Origin: CAYVBJ01 sp964415185
GTDB taxonomy: Bacteria > Bacteroidota > Rhodothermia > Balneolales > Balneolaceae
Direction of reading: 5' to 3'
DNA length: 13,748 nucleotides
Assembly: GCA_964415185.1 (NCBI GenBank)
Contig: CAYPZI010000072.1
Span: forward strand, 1 to 13,748
A model generated the notes under the pieces. That model was not told where the DNA came from. It made no database searches and saw only the letters and a program-made list of their open reading frames with translations. A program made the translations under genes and the position numbers. Each line of letters begins with the position of its first letter. Within the stretch, counting starts at the first letter, position 1. Below, in pieces: positions 7,543 through 13,748 of the stretch.

Positions 7543-8331
7543 ATGATGTCACGACTTCTGAATCTTTTCCTTTTTGTGTTTGTACTTCATGGAGTTTGCC
7601 TTGCGCAGATTAATGAAGGTTCCTATATAAAAATTGATTATATCGATGTTACTACTTCTGATGAGACAAAATTTCTGGAGGAAATATCATCAGATTTTAA
7701 AAGCGTTCAGAACACAAGGGTCAGTAATAATGACCTGTTCTATTGGAGGCTTTACAAAGTTGTATTTCCTGGAAGCCGGGATGCCGATTACAATTATGTT
7801 ATGGTCACTGCCGCATCTTCAATGGCCCCTTATGAAGAAGAAATCTTATCCGAATCTGTAAACCCTGGAAGCAATATTGGCAATGCAATAGAATCCGTTA
7901 AATCTTTGTTTAAGAAACGGTATGCTGAAATCTGGGTTGTCCGGAATACACTACAACTGGATACAGAAGATAACAATCCTGCAAGATTTGTAACCATGGA
8001 TTATATGGATGTAAAACCCGGAAAAGAGTTTCAATACAGAATGCTTGAAGATGAAGTTGCCAAGCCGCTGCACGAGGGGCGTATGAATATTGAAAGAATG
8101 GAGAAGTGGGAAATGTACCAGTTAATACTTCCGGGCGGTACAAATTATGGGTACAATTTTGCCACCGGTAATTTTTTTAACCGTCTTTGGCATATAGAAT
8201 TTGGATTTACCGAAGAGTTAATCAACCAGACACATCCCGATACCGATATTGTGAGCCTGACCAATCAAGTTGCCGAAACCAGGGACCTTGTAAGGCATGA
8301 ACTTTGGCAGCTAATCGAAAATGTGCGTTGA
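7543..8331 (+). CDS. Exported protein of unknown function with two similar halves
   Basis: A 262-aa protein of no assigned function. A signal peptide (1-22, VCLAQ end) is followed by two related segments about 121 residues apart. The first begins YIKIDYIDV (28-36) and includes WRLYKVVFPGSRDADYNY (68-85). The second begins FVTMDYMDV (149-157) and includes WEMYQLILPGGTNYGYNF (189-206). Each half ends in a helix (about 118-134 and 243-261). Beta start, helix, strand pair and closing helix would suit a dimeric alpha/beta-barrel fold made as a pseudo-dimer (inference). Similar uncharacterised proteins are, to my knowledge, common in Bacteroidota. Start: ATGATG at 7543, with GAGG at 7534-7537, one of the few good ribosome sites here. 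It converges on the M23 gene with a 10-base gap, so read-through or antisense overlap is likely. Confidence 0.85.
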   Translation: MMSRLLNLFLFVFVLHGVCLAQINEGSYIKIDYIDVTTSDETKFLEEISSDFKSVQNTRVSNNDLFYWRLYKVVFPGSRDADYNYVMVTAASSMAPYEEEILSESVNPGSNIGNAIESVKSLFKKRYAEIWVVRNTLQLDTEDNNPARFVTMDYMDVKPGKEFQYRMLEDEVAKPLHEGRMNIERMEKWEMYQLILPGGTNYGYNFATGNFFNRLWHIEFGFTEELINQTHPDTDIVSLTNQVAETRDLVRHELWQLIENVR

Positions 8332-8341
8332 GCCGAGACAT

Positions 8342-9169
8342 TCAATGCCATGAAGTATAAACTTCACCGGTTTCAGGAATGCCTGTATTGTTTAAATCAA
8401 GCCTGAATTTTACAGGTATGGTAACCAGTTTCATTTTTTCGGGTTTCTGAACCTCAAAATGAAGATGCGGTTCGGTGGAGAATCCCGTATTGCCGCTGTA
8501 CCCGATAAGCCGGCCTTTCTGAATTCGTTCTCCAAGCCGGACTACCGAACCGCCGGTTCTGAGGTGCACATAATGGGCTATTGTTCCGTCGTTATGCAGT
8601 ATGGATATGTAATTGCCATCTTCGGCAAATGATGGATCTTTCCCGCCTTTTTGGGAATCGGTTTTGATTCTTATAACCACACCGCTTCTGGCAGCATGAA
8701 CCGGTGTGCCGTCGGGCATGGCAAAATCTATGGCAAAGCGGTTTTCATGGCTAAATTTGCCGCCATTCCCCTGTACGACCCTGAACTTCGTTCCGTTGCC
8801 ATAAGGCAGGTTATAAACGTAACCGGATTCATGTTTTGCTTCCATAGGGTTTCCCATCATGTAGCGGTAATTGTACCTGATAGTCCTGGAATGTGAAACC
8901 GACCTGAAAAAAAGATTTCTGCTTTTTGCAGGAATTATGTGATAGCTTTCGCTGGCAATTTCATCTCCCGATTTGGCATCAAAAAGCTTCAATTCAACCT
9001 GCATATCTATAAAATCCTGGTTTGTGGCATAAAACCGGATTTCACCATCTTTCGATTCCGTGGAAATGGCCAGTTCATTTCCCAAAATCGTTTGCCCCGA
9101 TGTTAACTGAACGTTACATAATACAAAAGCAAACAGGCAAGAGTATTTAATAAAAACAGGTATGTTCAT
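8342..9169 (-). CDS. Exported M23 family zinc metallopeptidase (LytM type)
   Basis: A 275-aa peptidase of the M23 fold, whose members cut cross-links in cell-wall peptides or, when inactive, act as regulators. A signal peptide covers about 1-25 (TSGQ end). Residues 30-120 form a beta-rich N-terminal domain. The M23 domain begins near 125. Expected zinc ligands and catalytic histidines are present: His141 and Asp148 (SHENRFAIDF), His202 (HYVHL), and His235 and His237 (PHLHFEV). The spacing of the first His (seven before Asp) differs from the classic HxGxD but is found in a subgroup with AIDFAMPDGTPV, so activity is likely though not certain. Normal length. The upstream 122-base gap to the hepT remnant contains no gene. 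Confidence 0.9.
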   Translation of the reverse strand: MNIPVFIKYSCLFAFVLCNVQLTSGQTILGNELAISTESKDGEIRFYATNQDFIDMQVELKLFDAKSGDEIASESYHIIPAKSRNLFFRSVSHSRTIRYNYRYMMGNPMEAKHESGYVYNLPYGNGTKFRVVQGNGGKFSHENRFAIDFAMPDGTPVHAARSGVVIRIKTDSQKGGKDPSFAEDGNYISILHNDGTIAHYVHLRTGGSVVRLGERIQKGRLIGYSGNTGFSTEPHLHFEVQKPEKMKLVTIPVKFRLDLNNTGIPETGEVYTSWH

Positions 9170-9291
9170 ATAAAAAAACAGTCAGCTTGTATCCTTCAGG
9201 AGAAACTTGAGCGGCTTTTGTTTCAATAAAAATGAAATGCGGTTATACAACCCTCCGACATCGGATTCAATTTATCTGGATTATGAAAAGT

Positions 9292-9625
9292 TTAGTAATC
9301 CTCAACTTTTTCCATTAATTCAGGAACAAGATTTACGGCAAAATCCCACAATGCGGCTTCATCGATAATGTCATACCCCAATAGCTATGATATTTCTGAA
9401 ATCAATAATCTTGCGATATTCAGGAATTTTCTCGGCAAGTGTTGTTTCCTCAATTCTGGCTAATCTGTACAAAGCTTCTCCAATGATTTCAAACTCTCTT
9501 TCGATGGCAAGTTGTAACATGCGATCTTGCTGGTAATCTTCGAAGCTTTTGCCTTCTATAAAATCTGATATTTCTTGGCAGGAAAGGCTAATGTCAAGAA
9601 GCAACTTTCTTGTTTTATGCAGCAT
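9292..9625 (-). pseudogene. hepT: hepT toxin gene, frameshifted and missing its catalytic His
   Basis: HepT is the RNase toxin of the HepT/MntA type VII system. The intact frame runs 84 residues and stops at 9371-9373. Removing one G from the run at 9376-9379 (CCCC on the plus strand) restores frame and adds about 27 residues (YDIIDEAALWDFAVNLVPEL, then MEKVEDY), ending with TAA at 9292, for a normal total near 110 aa. The N-terminal part is a good HepT (helical, FEIIGEALYRLA at 45-56). The active-site motif RNxxxHxY here reads R77-N-I-I-A-I82-G-(Y), so the catalytic His is replaced by Ile even in the repaired frame. The substitution argues against a simple sequencing error. It overlaps mntA by 11 bases, as in working pairs. 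The truncated product is probably non-toxic (inference). Confidence 0.85.
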
Positions 9626-9920
9626 AAAGTAATTCCTTAGATCTTTCTACTTCTTGCCGGAATATCGTATTTCTGAATTTTTTATGGTGATACAGATCGA
9701 CAGGACGACCATACATTTGTTCAAGTTCATGCTTGAAATCAATATATTGATCAAATGCTCCTTCAAAACTCTGACGATCAAATTTCACTATAAAATCAAG
9801 GTCACTGTCCTCCGAAAAACCATCTGTTGTAGCTGACCCAAACAGATATAGCTCCTTCACATTAAACTTTTTGCAAAGTTGTTCGATCTGTTCCTTTTTG
9901 AGATCTACCTTCATTGCCAT
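9615..9920 (-). CDS. mntA: MntA-type nucleotidyltransferase antitoxin
   Basis: A 101-aa minimal nucleotidyltransferase, the antitoxin that AMPylates HepT on the tyrosine of its active-site motif. The signature GSX10DXD is exact: G28 S29, ten residues, then D40 L41 D42. A third acidic residue D75 (RPVDLY) completes the catalytic set. The preceding VKELYLFGSA strand and helix are as in the family. All features of an active enzyme are present, unlike its partner. Start ATG at 9920 (MAMK); the ATG two codons in is an alternative. The next gene, hepT, overlaps its 3' end by 11 bases, suggesting coupled translation. A candidate -7 box lies at 9948-9955. Confidence 0.9.
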   Translation of the reverse strand: MAMKVDLKKEQIEQLCKKFNVKELYLFGSATTDGFSEDSDLDFIVKFDRQSFEGAFDQYIDFKHELEQMYGRPVDLYHHKKFRNTIFRQEVERSKELLYAA

Positions 9921-9947
9921 AATTGCTCAATTAGTTATTTGCTAAGA

Positions 9948-9955
9948 CAAATTTA
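9948..9955 (-). promoter_or_regulatory. Candidate -7 box for mntA-hepT
   Basis: The minus strand reads TAAATTTG, an exact TAnnTTTG match, 27 bases before the mntA ATG at 9920. The expected TTG -33 box is not at the usual distance; the nearest TTG (in TTTTTTGAC) is about 29 bases upstream, which is too far. The match could be chance in AT-rich DNA. Confidence 0.35.
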
Positions 9956-10001
9956 ACTAAAACTGGACACACTTTTATATTTGTCAAAAAATGAATGGAT
10001 G

Positions 10002-10094
10002 TTAAGGCTGTATAACAACACGATTCGACTTGGCCAGTTTCTCAGCTATCGAATTACCTGTATAGCCATAGCTGCCGTAAATTACCCATTTCAT
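10002..10094 (-). pseudogene. Remnant of a saccharopine-dehydrogenase-like gene (N-terminus only)
   Basis: A 30-residue frame starting with ATG at 10094 and ending with TAA at 10002-10004. It reads MKWVIYGSYGYTG, then NSIAEKLAKSNRVVIQP. The first 13 residues contain GSYGYTG, a GxxGxxG dinucleotide-binding loop at the extreme N-terminus. This matches the opening of saccharopine-dehydrogenase-like NAD(P)-binding proteins (typically M-W-x-I-Y-G-A-x-G-Y-T-G), and a helix follows. The normal protein is several hundred residues long, so only the start survives. Beyond the stop, 80 bases to mntA show no further homology that I can recognise. Probably a deletion leftover at the edge of the toxin-antitoxin insertion (inference). 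It lies divergent from the 90-aa gene. Alternative: a true 30-aa peptide, less likely. Confidence 0.6.
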
Positions 10095-10105
10095 TCTAAA
10101 TACCT

Positions 10106-10113
10106 TATTTTTG
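10106..10113 (+). promoter_or_regulatory. Candidate -7 box for the 90-aa gene
   Basis: TATTTTTG matches TAnnTTTG and lies 46 bases before the ATG at 10160, leaving a leader of about 40 bases. No good -33 TTG is found at 19-21 bases upstream. Treat as suggestive only. Confidence 0.3.
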
Positions 10114-10159
10114 ATTACAATTACGGTAAAAAAATCTGAAACTTTTTATTCCCGGGGTT

Positions 10160-10432
10160 ATGATTGAGCTTCACAAATTAAAAGATGATGAATTCTCGGA
10201 AGAGATCGAAGAAAAGATGGAAGATATGCTTCTCGCACACGAAAGCGTCTCGTATGATAGGAAAGAAGATGCATCGTTTGATCTGCCTTACATCAAGGAG
10301 GGTAAAACCATTGTGAATACACCTGGTAAAATTGAAAGTTATCTTAGAGAGCTTGAATCCGAACTGAAACTCCAACGTTCAATATCGGGTGACGGTTGTT
10401 ATATCGATCCCAGGACCGGCAAGGTCTGTTGA
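10160..10432 (+). CDS. 90-aa protein of unknown function, thioredoxin-like pattern with Cys tail
   Basis: I do not recognise a named family. The protein is acidic and helical at the start (10-27, DEFSEEIEEKMEDMLL). Residues 42-66 (LPYIKEGKTIVNTPGKIESY, then LRELE) resemble the cis-Pro strand, turn and helix at the end of a glutaredoxin or glutathione-transferase N-terminal domain (inference from pattern). There is no CxxC at the usual thioredoxin position. Both cysteines are in the tail, GDGCYIDPRTGKVC (77-90), with the last residue itself a Cys. Start ATG at 10160, possibly aided by GGGG just upstream. The gene is alone, divergent from a pseudogene remnant and followed by a strong inverted repeat. 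It is likely cytoplasmic; no signal peptide or membrane span is visible. Confidence 0.75.
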   Translation: MIELHKLKDDEFSEEIEEKMEDMLLAHESVSYDRKEDASFDLPYIKEGKTIVNTPGKIESYLRELESELKLQRSISGDGCYIDPRTGKVC

Positions 10433-10453
10433 GGGCTCATAATTTCTTGCACA

Positions 10454-10500
10454 ACCCTCCGGTTTGATTCCTTGTCTTTTCCAAAAACCAGCCGGAGGGT
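10454..10500. terminator. Inverted repeat between convergent genes, possible terminator
   Basis: ACCCTCCGG at 10454-10462 pairs perfectly with CCGGAGGGT at 10492-10500, a 9-bp GC-rich stem around a 29-base loop. It lies 22 bases after the 90-aa gene and 49 bases past the end of the M14 gene, which reads towards it. A terminator for either or both is likely from position. No long T-run follows on either strand, so it is not textbook. Confidence 0.45.
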
Positions 10501-10548
10501 ATTTGGGGCTTGCCATTCCTAACCCGGGATTGAAACCACAAGAAAGGA

Positions 10549-13077
10549 TTATCTCAAAAACAACGCATTTGCAACAAACAGCTTGCCGTTTTCCCAGAAA
10601 CCACGGAAGAGCGGGTTTTCGATCATATAAATCACCGAGCCCTGTCCGGCTGATTCATACCCGATGGCAAGCGTGTGTTCAAGTTTATCTTTTGCCTTAT
10701 CCCCGATAAATCCGCTGACATGAGCATCCGGTTCAGCCACCCCCACGTTCCAGCCGTTCTCCAGGTAATTGTAAGCATCCGTATTTAGTTTCAGCGAATG
10801 GTAGGTATCGCCGTATCCAAATCCCAGCGGGTGGGTATTATCGAGCGTGATTTTGTAAACGGATCCGGCCGTTGTGTTGCGTATCGCCTCCCGCTCCCGC
10901 TGATTCCATTGCCCAAGCTTCTCTTCCGGATTTTCATTCTCTTCTTCTTTCCCCTCTTTTCTTTCCAGCGAAAAACCATCCTTGCCGGCAATAAAGCTGT
11001 TAGCATTGCCAAATAAAATCAACCTGCCGCCGCTTCTGACCCACTCTCTCAGTTTTTTCAGCTCATTTTCATCAAATACGGAGCCGTATGAACCGGATGG
11101 CAAAATCAGCGTGTTAAAATCAGATAAATCAATGCTGCCCGTCCTGTCGCTGTGCACAAGTGTAACAGGATACTTGAGCTGCCGGTCAAAAAAGTGCCAG
11201 ATTTCACCCACATTCAGAGATGAGGTTCCCTCCCCTGCCAGGAGAGCCACTTTCGGTGCATCAATAAACTTCACATTTCCCGAGCCTAAATCCGAACCGG
11301 AACTGACAAATCCCGTCTGCACGGCGTGAATATTCCTTTTATGAGCCTCAGCCGATGTACGTACAATTTCATCAAATTTTTCATCCAAATGAGAATTGTG
11401 AGCTCTCGGAATGACCAGTGTGCCGGCATCATAACTTTGTCCCTCAATTTGAAAAGGCACGGCAGAATAACGGCTTTTCACCCCTTTCTGAGTGATTTCA
11501 GCGAGGAAAGAGGCATCATCCATGCTCTTCCACCTTACAACATAGGCATACGGATCCCCGCTGTCGCCCGTAACCCTGAACTCCCTGAAATCTTCCGCCG
11601 AAACAGTTTCTTCCGGGTTGATTCTCTCCTGAACAGCAAACCCTGAAAGCCCATAACGGTAGTGGGTTTCCCAGGCGGTGATGTCGTAGGTTACCGAATC
11701 AGCCAGTTCGGGGTCAGGCTCAAACAGAACCCTTACCAGTTGCGACTGCGGCTGATATGCACTTACAACAACATCACCTTCCGATATGGTGACCCTTCCG
11801 GTTTCTCCTGTTTCATAATTGAATCCGTTCACTGTACTTCTTCCGTCTGCCCGGCCAAAATGAATATTCTGGCTGTCAAGAAAATCCAATAACCCGGCAA
11901 TTTTATCGGGATTGTTATCCGCTTTAATCACAAAGCTTTTATACCTGCTTTCGGGATTGTTTACGGCACGTTTAAAATGGTTTGCAAATTCCGAAACAAC
12001 ACGATCTGCCTGCTGCGATGTGATCTCAATGGTTGAGAGGCCGGTAGTGAAGTGATGTGTAAGGCGGTCTTTCAATGTAAGCGTATCGCCAGCCTCGGTT
12101 TCAATTCCCAGGCCCGCAAAACCGTGCCCGGCCTGCTCGTATGTCATGCCGATGGCACCGTTAAAGGTCGGCCAGGTATCCCCGTAGCTCGGGTAAAAAA
12201 GATCGAAAACTTCCCTTGTAAAATAGAGCCACCCTTCGCGGTCAAAATATTTTGTGTGATTTTTGCCGATGGCTGTTTGAAATTCACGCTGCCAGCCTGT
12301 AATGGCTTTGTGAAACGGCTCGGCAGCCGGTGCAAAATAATAGGGCGAATTATAGCCCTGTTCATGAAAATCGACATGAACGTGCGGCATCCACTGCTGA
12401 TAGATTTCCCCGCGCTGCTGCGATTCAATTTGGGTCTGCCATGCCCAGTCGCGGTTCAGATCAAAATAGTAGTGGTTGGCCCTGCCGCCCGGCCATGGCT
12501 CGTGATGCTCTCTTGCATTTCCGCTTGCATTCAATTCGGTCCCCATCATCTGGTTGTACCAGTTCACGTAGCGGTCACGACCATCGGGGTTTACCATCGG
12601 GTCCATAATTACAACCGTATTCTCAAGCCACTGTTTTGCCTGCCGGTTATCCGGGCCCGCAAGTTCGTAGAGGGTTCGCATGGCAGCCTCACTGCCCGAA
12701 GATTCATTCCCGTGGATATTGTAACTCAGCCATACAATTGCCTTCCGGTTCGGAGTCGGTTCTCCCGGCTCAAGACCGGTTAATTTCAGGTTATTTGTAC
12801 GTATTTCATCAATATCATTATGATTTGCCGGCGTTGTGACAATCACATACACCAATTCCCTATTCTCATAGGTTTCGCCGTATTGATCGAACGAGACCCA
12901 ATCCGAGTTTTCCGCCAATTGGTTAAAATATCCAATTACACGGTGATGAGGCGTAAACCGGTCGCCCAATTCGTAGCCAAGATATTCGGCAGGCGACAAA
13001 ACCTGGGCAAACAGCCCGTTTGCATGTGTTAAAAGAATTAAAAAACAGAAAACCGGAAGCAGCTTGTTTTTGAACAT
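10549..13077 (-). CDS. Large exported M14 zinc carboxypeptidase with C-terminal GATase-like domain
   Basis: Starting at the ATG at 13077 (842 aa); a TTG two codons upstream is less likely. A signal peptide covers about 1-25 (GLFAQ end). The M14 domain spans roughly 30-350. Zinc ligands are His122 and Glu125 (NIHGNES) and His238 (VDFHEQGYNSPYYF), with the general-base Glu313 in MTYEQAG, so it should be an active carboxypeptidase on peptides in the periplasm. Residues about 608-690 (PKVALLAGEG, then LILPSGSYGSVF and SGGRLILFG) look like a class I glutamine-amidotransferase-type fold without visible catalytic residues, a known C-terminal addition in this group. An acidic lysine/glutamate-rich insert (about 705-722, KEGKEEENENPEEK) interrupts the following segment. 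Palindrome element copy 3 lies 74 bases upstream of the start. Substrate unknown. Confidence 0.92.
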   Translation of the reverse strand: MFKNKLLPVFCFLILLTHANGLFAQVLSPAEYLGYELGDRFTPHHRVIGYFNQLAENSDWVSFDQYGETYENRELVYVIVTTPANHNDIDEIRTNNLKLTGLEPGEPTPNRKAIVWLSYNIHGNESSGSEAAMRTLYELAGPDNRQAKQWLENTVVIMDPMVNPDGRDRYVNWYNQMMGTELNASGNAREHHEPWPGGRANHYYFDLNRDWAWQTQIESQQRGEIYQQWMPHVHVDFHEQGYNSPYYFAPAAEPFHKAITGWQREFQTAIGKNHTKYFDREGWLYFTREVFDLFYPSYGDTWPTFNGAIGMTYEQAGHGFAGLGIETEAGDTLTLKDRLTHHFTTGLSTIEITSQQADRVVSEFANHFKRAVNNPESRYKSFVIKADNNPDKIAGLLDFLDSQNIHFGRADGRSTVNGFNYETGETGRVTISEGDVVVSAYQPQSQLVRVLFEPDPELADSVTYDITAWETHYRYGLSGFAVQERINPEETVSAEDFREFRVTGDSGDPYAYVVRWKSMDDASFLAEITQKGVKSRYSAVPFQIEGQSYDAGTLVIPRAHNSHLDEKFDEIVRTSAEAHKRNIHAVQTGFVSSGSDLGSGNVKFIDAPKVALLAGEGTSSLNVGEIWHFFDRQLKYPVTLVHSDRTGSIDLSDFNTLILPSGSYGSVFDENELKKLREWVRSGGRLILFGNANSFIAGKDGFSLERKEGKEEENENPEEKLGQWNQREREAIRNTTAGSVYKITLDNTHPLGFGYGDTYHSLKLNTDAYNYLENGWNVGVAEPDAHVSGFIGDKAKDKLEHTLAIGYESAGQGSVIYMIENPLFRGFWENGKLFVANALFLR

Positions 13078-13151
13078 GATCAATATTGTGTTTTTAAATT
13101 TTCCCTGATGAAGATACGTCTACAGGAAATAATTAAAAAATTGAAAGGCGG

Positions 13152-13216
13152 AATCATCGGATGACTGAGGTTGAGATTACACCATAAGCTTCGCGCGAAT
13201 GAGTCATCCGATGATT
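13152..13216. repeat. Paired-palindrome element, copy 3
   Basis: The left arm at 13152-13166 (AATCATCGGATGACT) and right arm at 13202-13216 (AGTCATCCGATGATT) are exact reverse complements over 15 bp, with arm centres 50 bp apart. The interior starts CTGAGGTTGAGATTA, differing from copy 2 at one base over 15, then diverges (ACCATAAGCTTCGCGCGAA). It lies 74 bases upstream of the M14 peptidase start. Confidence 0.9.
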
Positions 13217-13220
13217 GACC

Positions 13221-13237
13221 GGTCTTTTTAAAAGACC
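13221..13237. repeat. Perfect hairpin GGTCTTTT-T-AAAAGACC beside copy 3
   Basis: An 8-bp inverted repeat around a single T, four bases beyond element copy 3 and fused to a GACCGGTC palindrome at 13217-13224. The T-run lies inside the stem, so it is not a classic terminator. Its role is unknown. Confidence 0.6.
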
Positions 13238-13580
13238 TCTCCAGCATGCGCGGTGCTTTTCAGCGTTTCTGACAGCGTCGGAGCCAGTGACGGTGAGTTC
13301 CGGAAGCTGTTGCTTGATTCCCTGCTTGAGTTCTCAACGCTGACAGATCCGGTTGGTGCTGTCAGTTTGAGGACACTGACCCTTCAACTAATAATTTGTT
13401 ATTTTTATACACAATCGAAAGCAATTAAGCAGCTACTCTTCTGCGAAACTCAGCGCATTACTCAGCGGAAATCTGCGAGAAACAGAACTGAGATTCCCAT
13501 TAAACAAGAGAAATATTATTATGCGAAACTTCTTAAATTCTCAAGCCTAACTCACTTCAGTGATCGTTGTGGTTAATCAC
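13238..13580. other. Gene-poor stretch with short repeats
   Basis: No gene found on either strand. The first part (about 13238-13380) is richer in G+C than the flanking intergenic DNA and carries CTGACAGC at 13269-13276 inverted as GCTGTCAG at 13358-13365, with another CTGACAG at 13340-13346 and a TTGAG-TT-CTCAA dyad at 13326-13337. The second part holds a degenerate tandem repeat (13440-13483). A frame of about 100 codons crosses the region on the plus strand but lacks an ATG start and resembles no family I know. Probably remnant or mobile-derived DNA. Confidence 0.5.
13440..13483. repeat. Degenerate 10/12-base tandem repeat
   Basis: Four consecutive units follow the pattern TCWGCG plus a short A-rich tail: TCTGCGAAAC, TCAGCGCATTAC, TCAGCGGAAA and TCTGCGAGAAAC, with lengths 10, 12, 10 and 12. 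Similar degenerate TCTGCG/TCAGCG strings recur between genes in many environmental bacteria, as far as I recall. Function unknown. Confidence 0.55.
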
Positions 13581-13587
13581 AAAAAAA

Positions 13588-13621
13588 TAATTGATCTATA
13601 TATTGCTTTAAGGATCAATTA
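13588..13621 (-). terminator. Intrinsic terminator of the right-edge gene
   Basis: TAATTGATC (13588-13596) pairs with GATCAATTA (13613-13621), a 9-bp stem with a 16-base loop. Read on the minus strand it is followed by seven Ts (13587-13581). The stop codon of the right-edge gene (13608-13610) lies within the loop, so the terminator overlaps the coding end. The stem is AT-rich and therefore weak. Confidence 0.6.
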
Positions 13622-13748
13622 ATTCAACAAATCTGACAGCGGGTTCCGGATAAAGCTGTGTTGTAAGTAGATCTCCGTCTGAATTCACTATAATTGAAAA
13701 TATTGCTATTTTTCTTTTTTCATCTGAAAAAGCTGAATAAGAATGCCA
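13608..13748 (-). CDS. C-terminal 46 residues of an unidentified protein (partial)
   Basis: An open frame enters from the right edge and ends with TAA at 13608-13610. Visible residues are WHSYSAFSDEKRKIAIFSII, then VNSDGDLLTTQLYPEPAVRF and VELIDP. The alternation of KIAIFSIIVNSDGDLL is that of a beta hairpin, and the charged RK before it with VRFVELIDP at the end would suit the last blade of a beta-propeller (inference, weak). Support for a real gene comes from the frame being open to the edge, protein-like composition, and a terminator overlapping the stop. The start, length and function lie outside the window. Confidence 0.55.
   Translation of the reverse strand, partial: WHSYSAFSDEKRKIAIFSIIVNSDGDLLTTQLYPEPAVRFVELIDP

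Noticed and set aside
9247..10461. ACAACCCTCCG at 9247-9257 and 10451-10461
   Set aside because: Only 11 bases match and the first copy has no pairing arm; probably chance.
12052..12783. Open frame of 243 codons on the plus strand
   Set aside because: It is entirely antisense to the M14 peptidase, whose catalytic motifs prove the minus strand is coding. Long antisense frames inside the alcohol dehydrogenase were rejected for the same reason.
892..13216. The palindrome copies as a CRISPR array or integron attC sites
   Set aside because: Copies are kilobases apart, with no spacers, cas genes, integrase or attC core sites.
13253..13576. Open frame of 107 codons on the plus strand
   Set aside because: It has no ATG, changes composition halfway, and includes the tandem repeat. 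No family features.

Overview
The window looks like chromosomal DNA of a Bacteroidota-type bacterium, possibly the sister phylum Balneolota. Intergenic DNA is AT-rich, most start codons lack a strong Shine-Dalgarno site, a few leaders carry the TAnnTTTG -7 motif typical of that group, and many products have signal peptides ending in AQ or SQ. The assignment rests on gene content and style only. No rRNA or other phylogenetic marker is present.

Layout, left to right. Positions 1-239 hold no gene but a cluster of CCCC/GGGG hairpins. Then come msrA, a zinc alcohol dehydrogenase and an MFS transporter, all on the minus strand. A secreted SYLF-domain protein (minus) and a DsrE-like protein (plus) diverge from a shared region. 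The DsrE-like gene converges on an HtrA-type periplasmic protease, and the two stop codons share four bases. A secreted PQQ-type sugar dehydrogenase (minus) diverges from an exported protein of unknown function built from two similar halves (plus), which converges on an M23 peptidase (minus). Next is a small accessory patch: a MntA/HepT toxin-antitoxin pair with a broken hepT, a 30-residue remnant that looks like the start of a saccharopine-dehydrogenase-like gene, and a 90-aa protein ending in an unusual Cys-containing tail. A large exported M14 metallopeptidase and a gene-poor stretch follow. The last 141 bases are the 3' end of another minus-strand gene with its own terminator.

Most genes are single transcription units for envelope or periplasmic work (protein repair, proteolysis, wall hydrolysis, sugar oxidation). 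No single pathway links them.

The most unusual signal is a dispersed non-coding element present three times (892-958, 4196-4260, 13152-13216). Each copy has two 13-15 bp arms, each arm an odd-length palindrome around TCATCSGATGA, with arm centres 50-52 bp apart. Each copy lies 35-75 bases upstream of a start codon (msrA, the DsrE-like gene, the M14 peptidase). Two copies also share interior sequence. It could be a paired operator of an unknown regulator or a small mobile/REP-like repeat. The second notable point is the decayed hepT, which has lost both its reading frame and its catalytic histidine beside an intact antitoxin gene.
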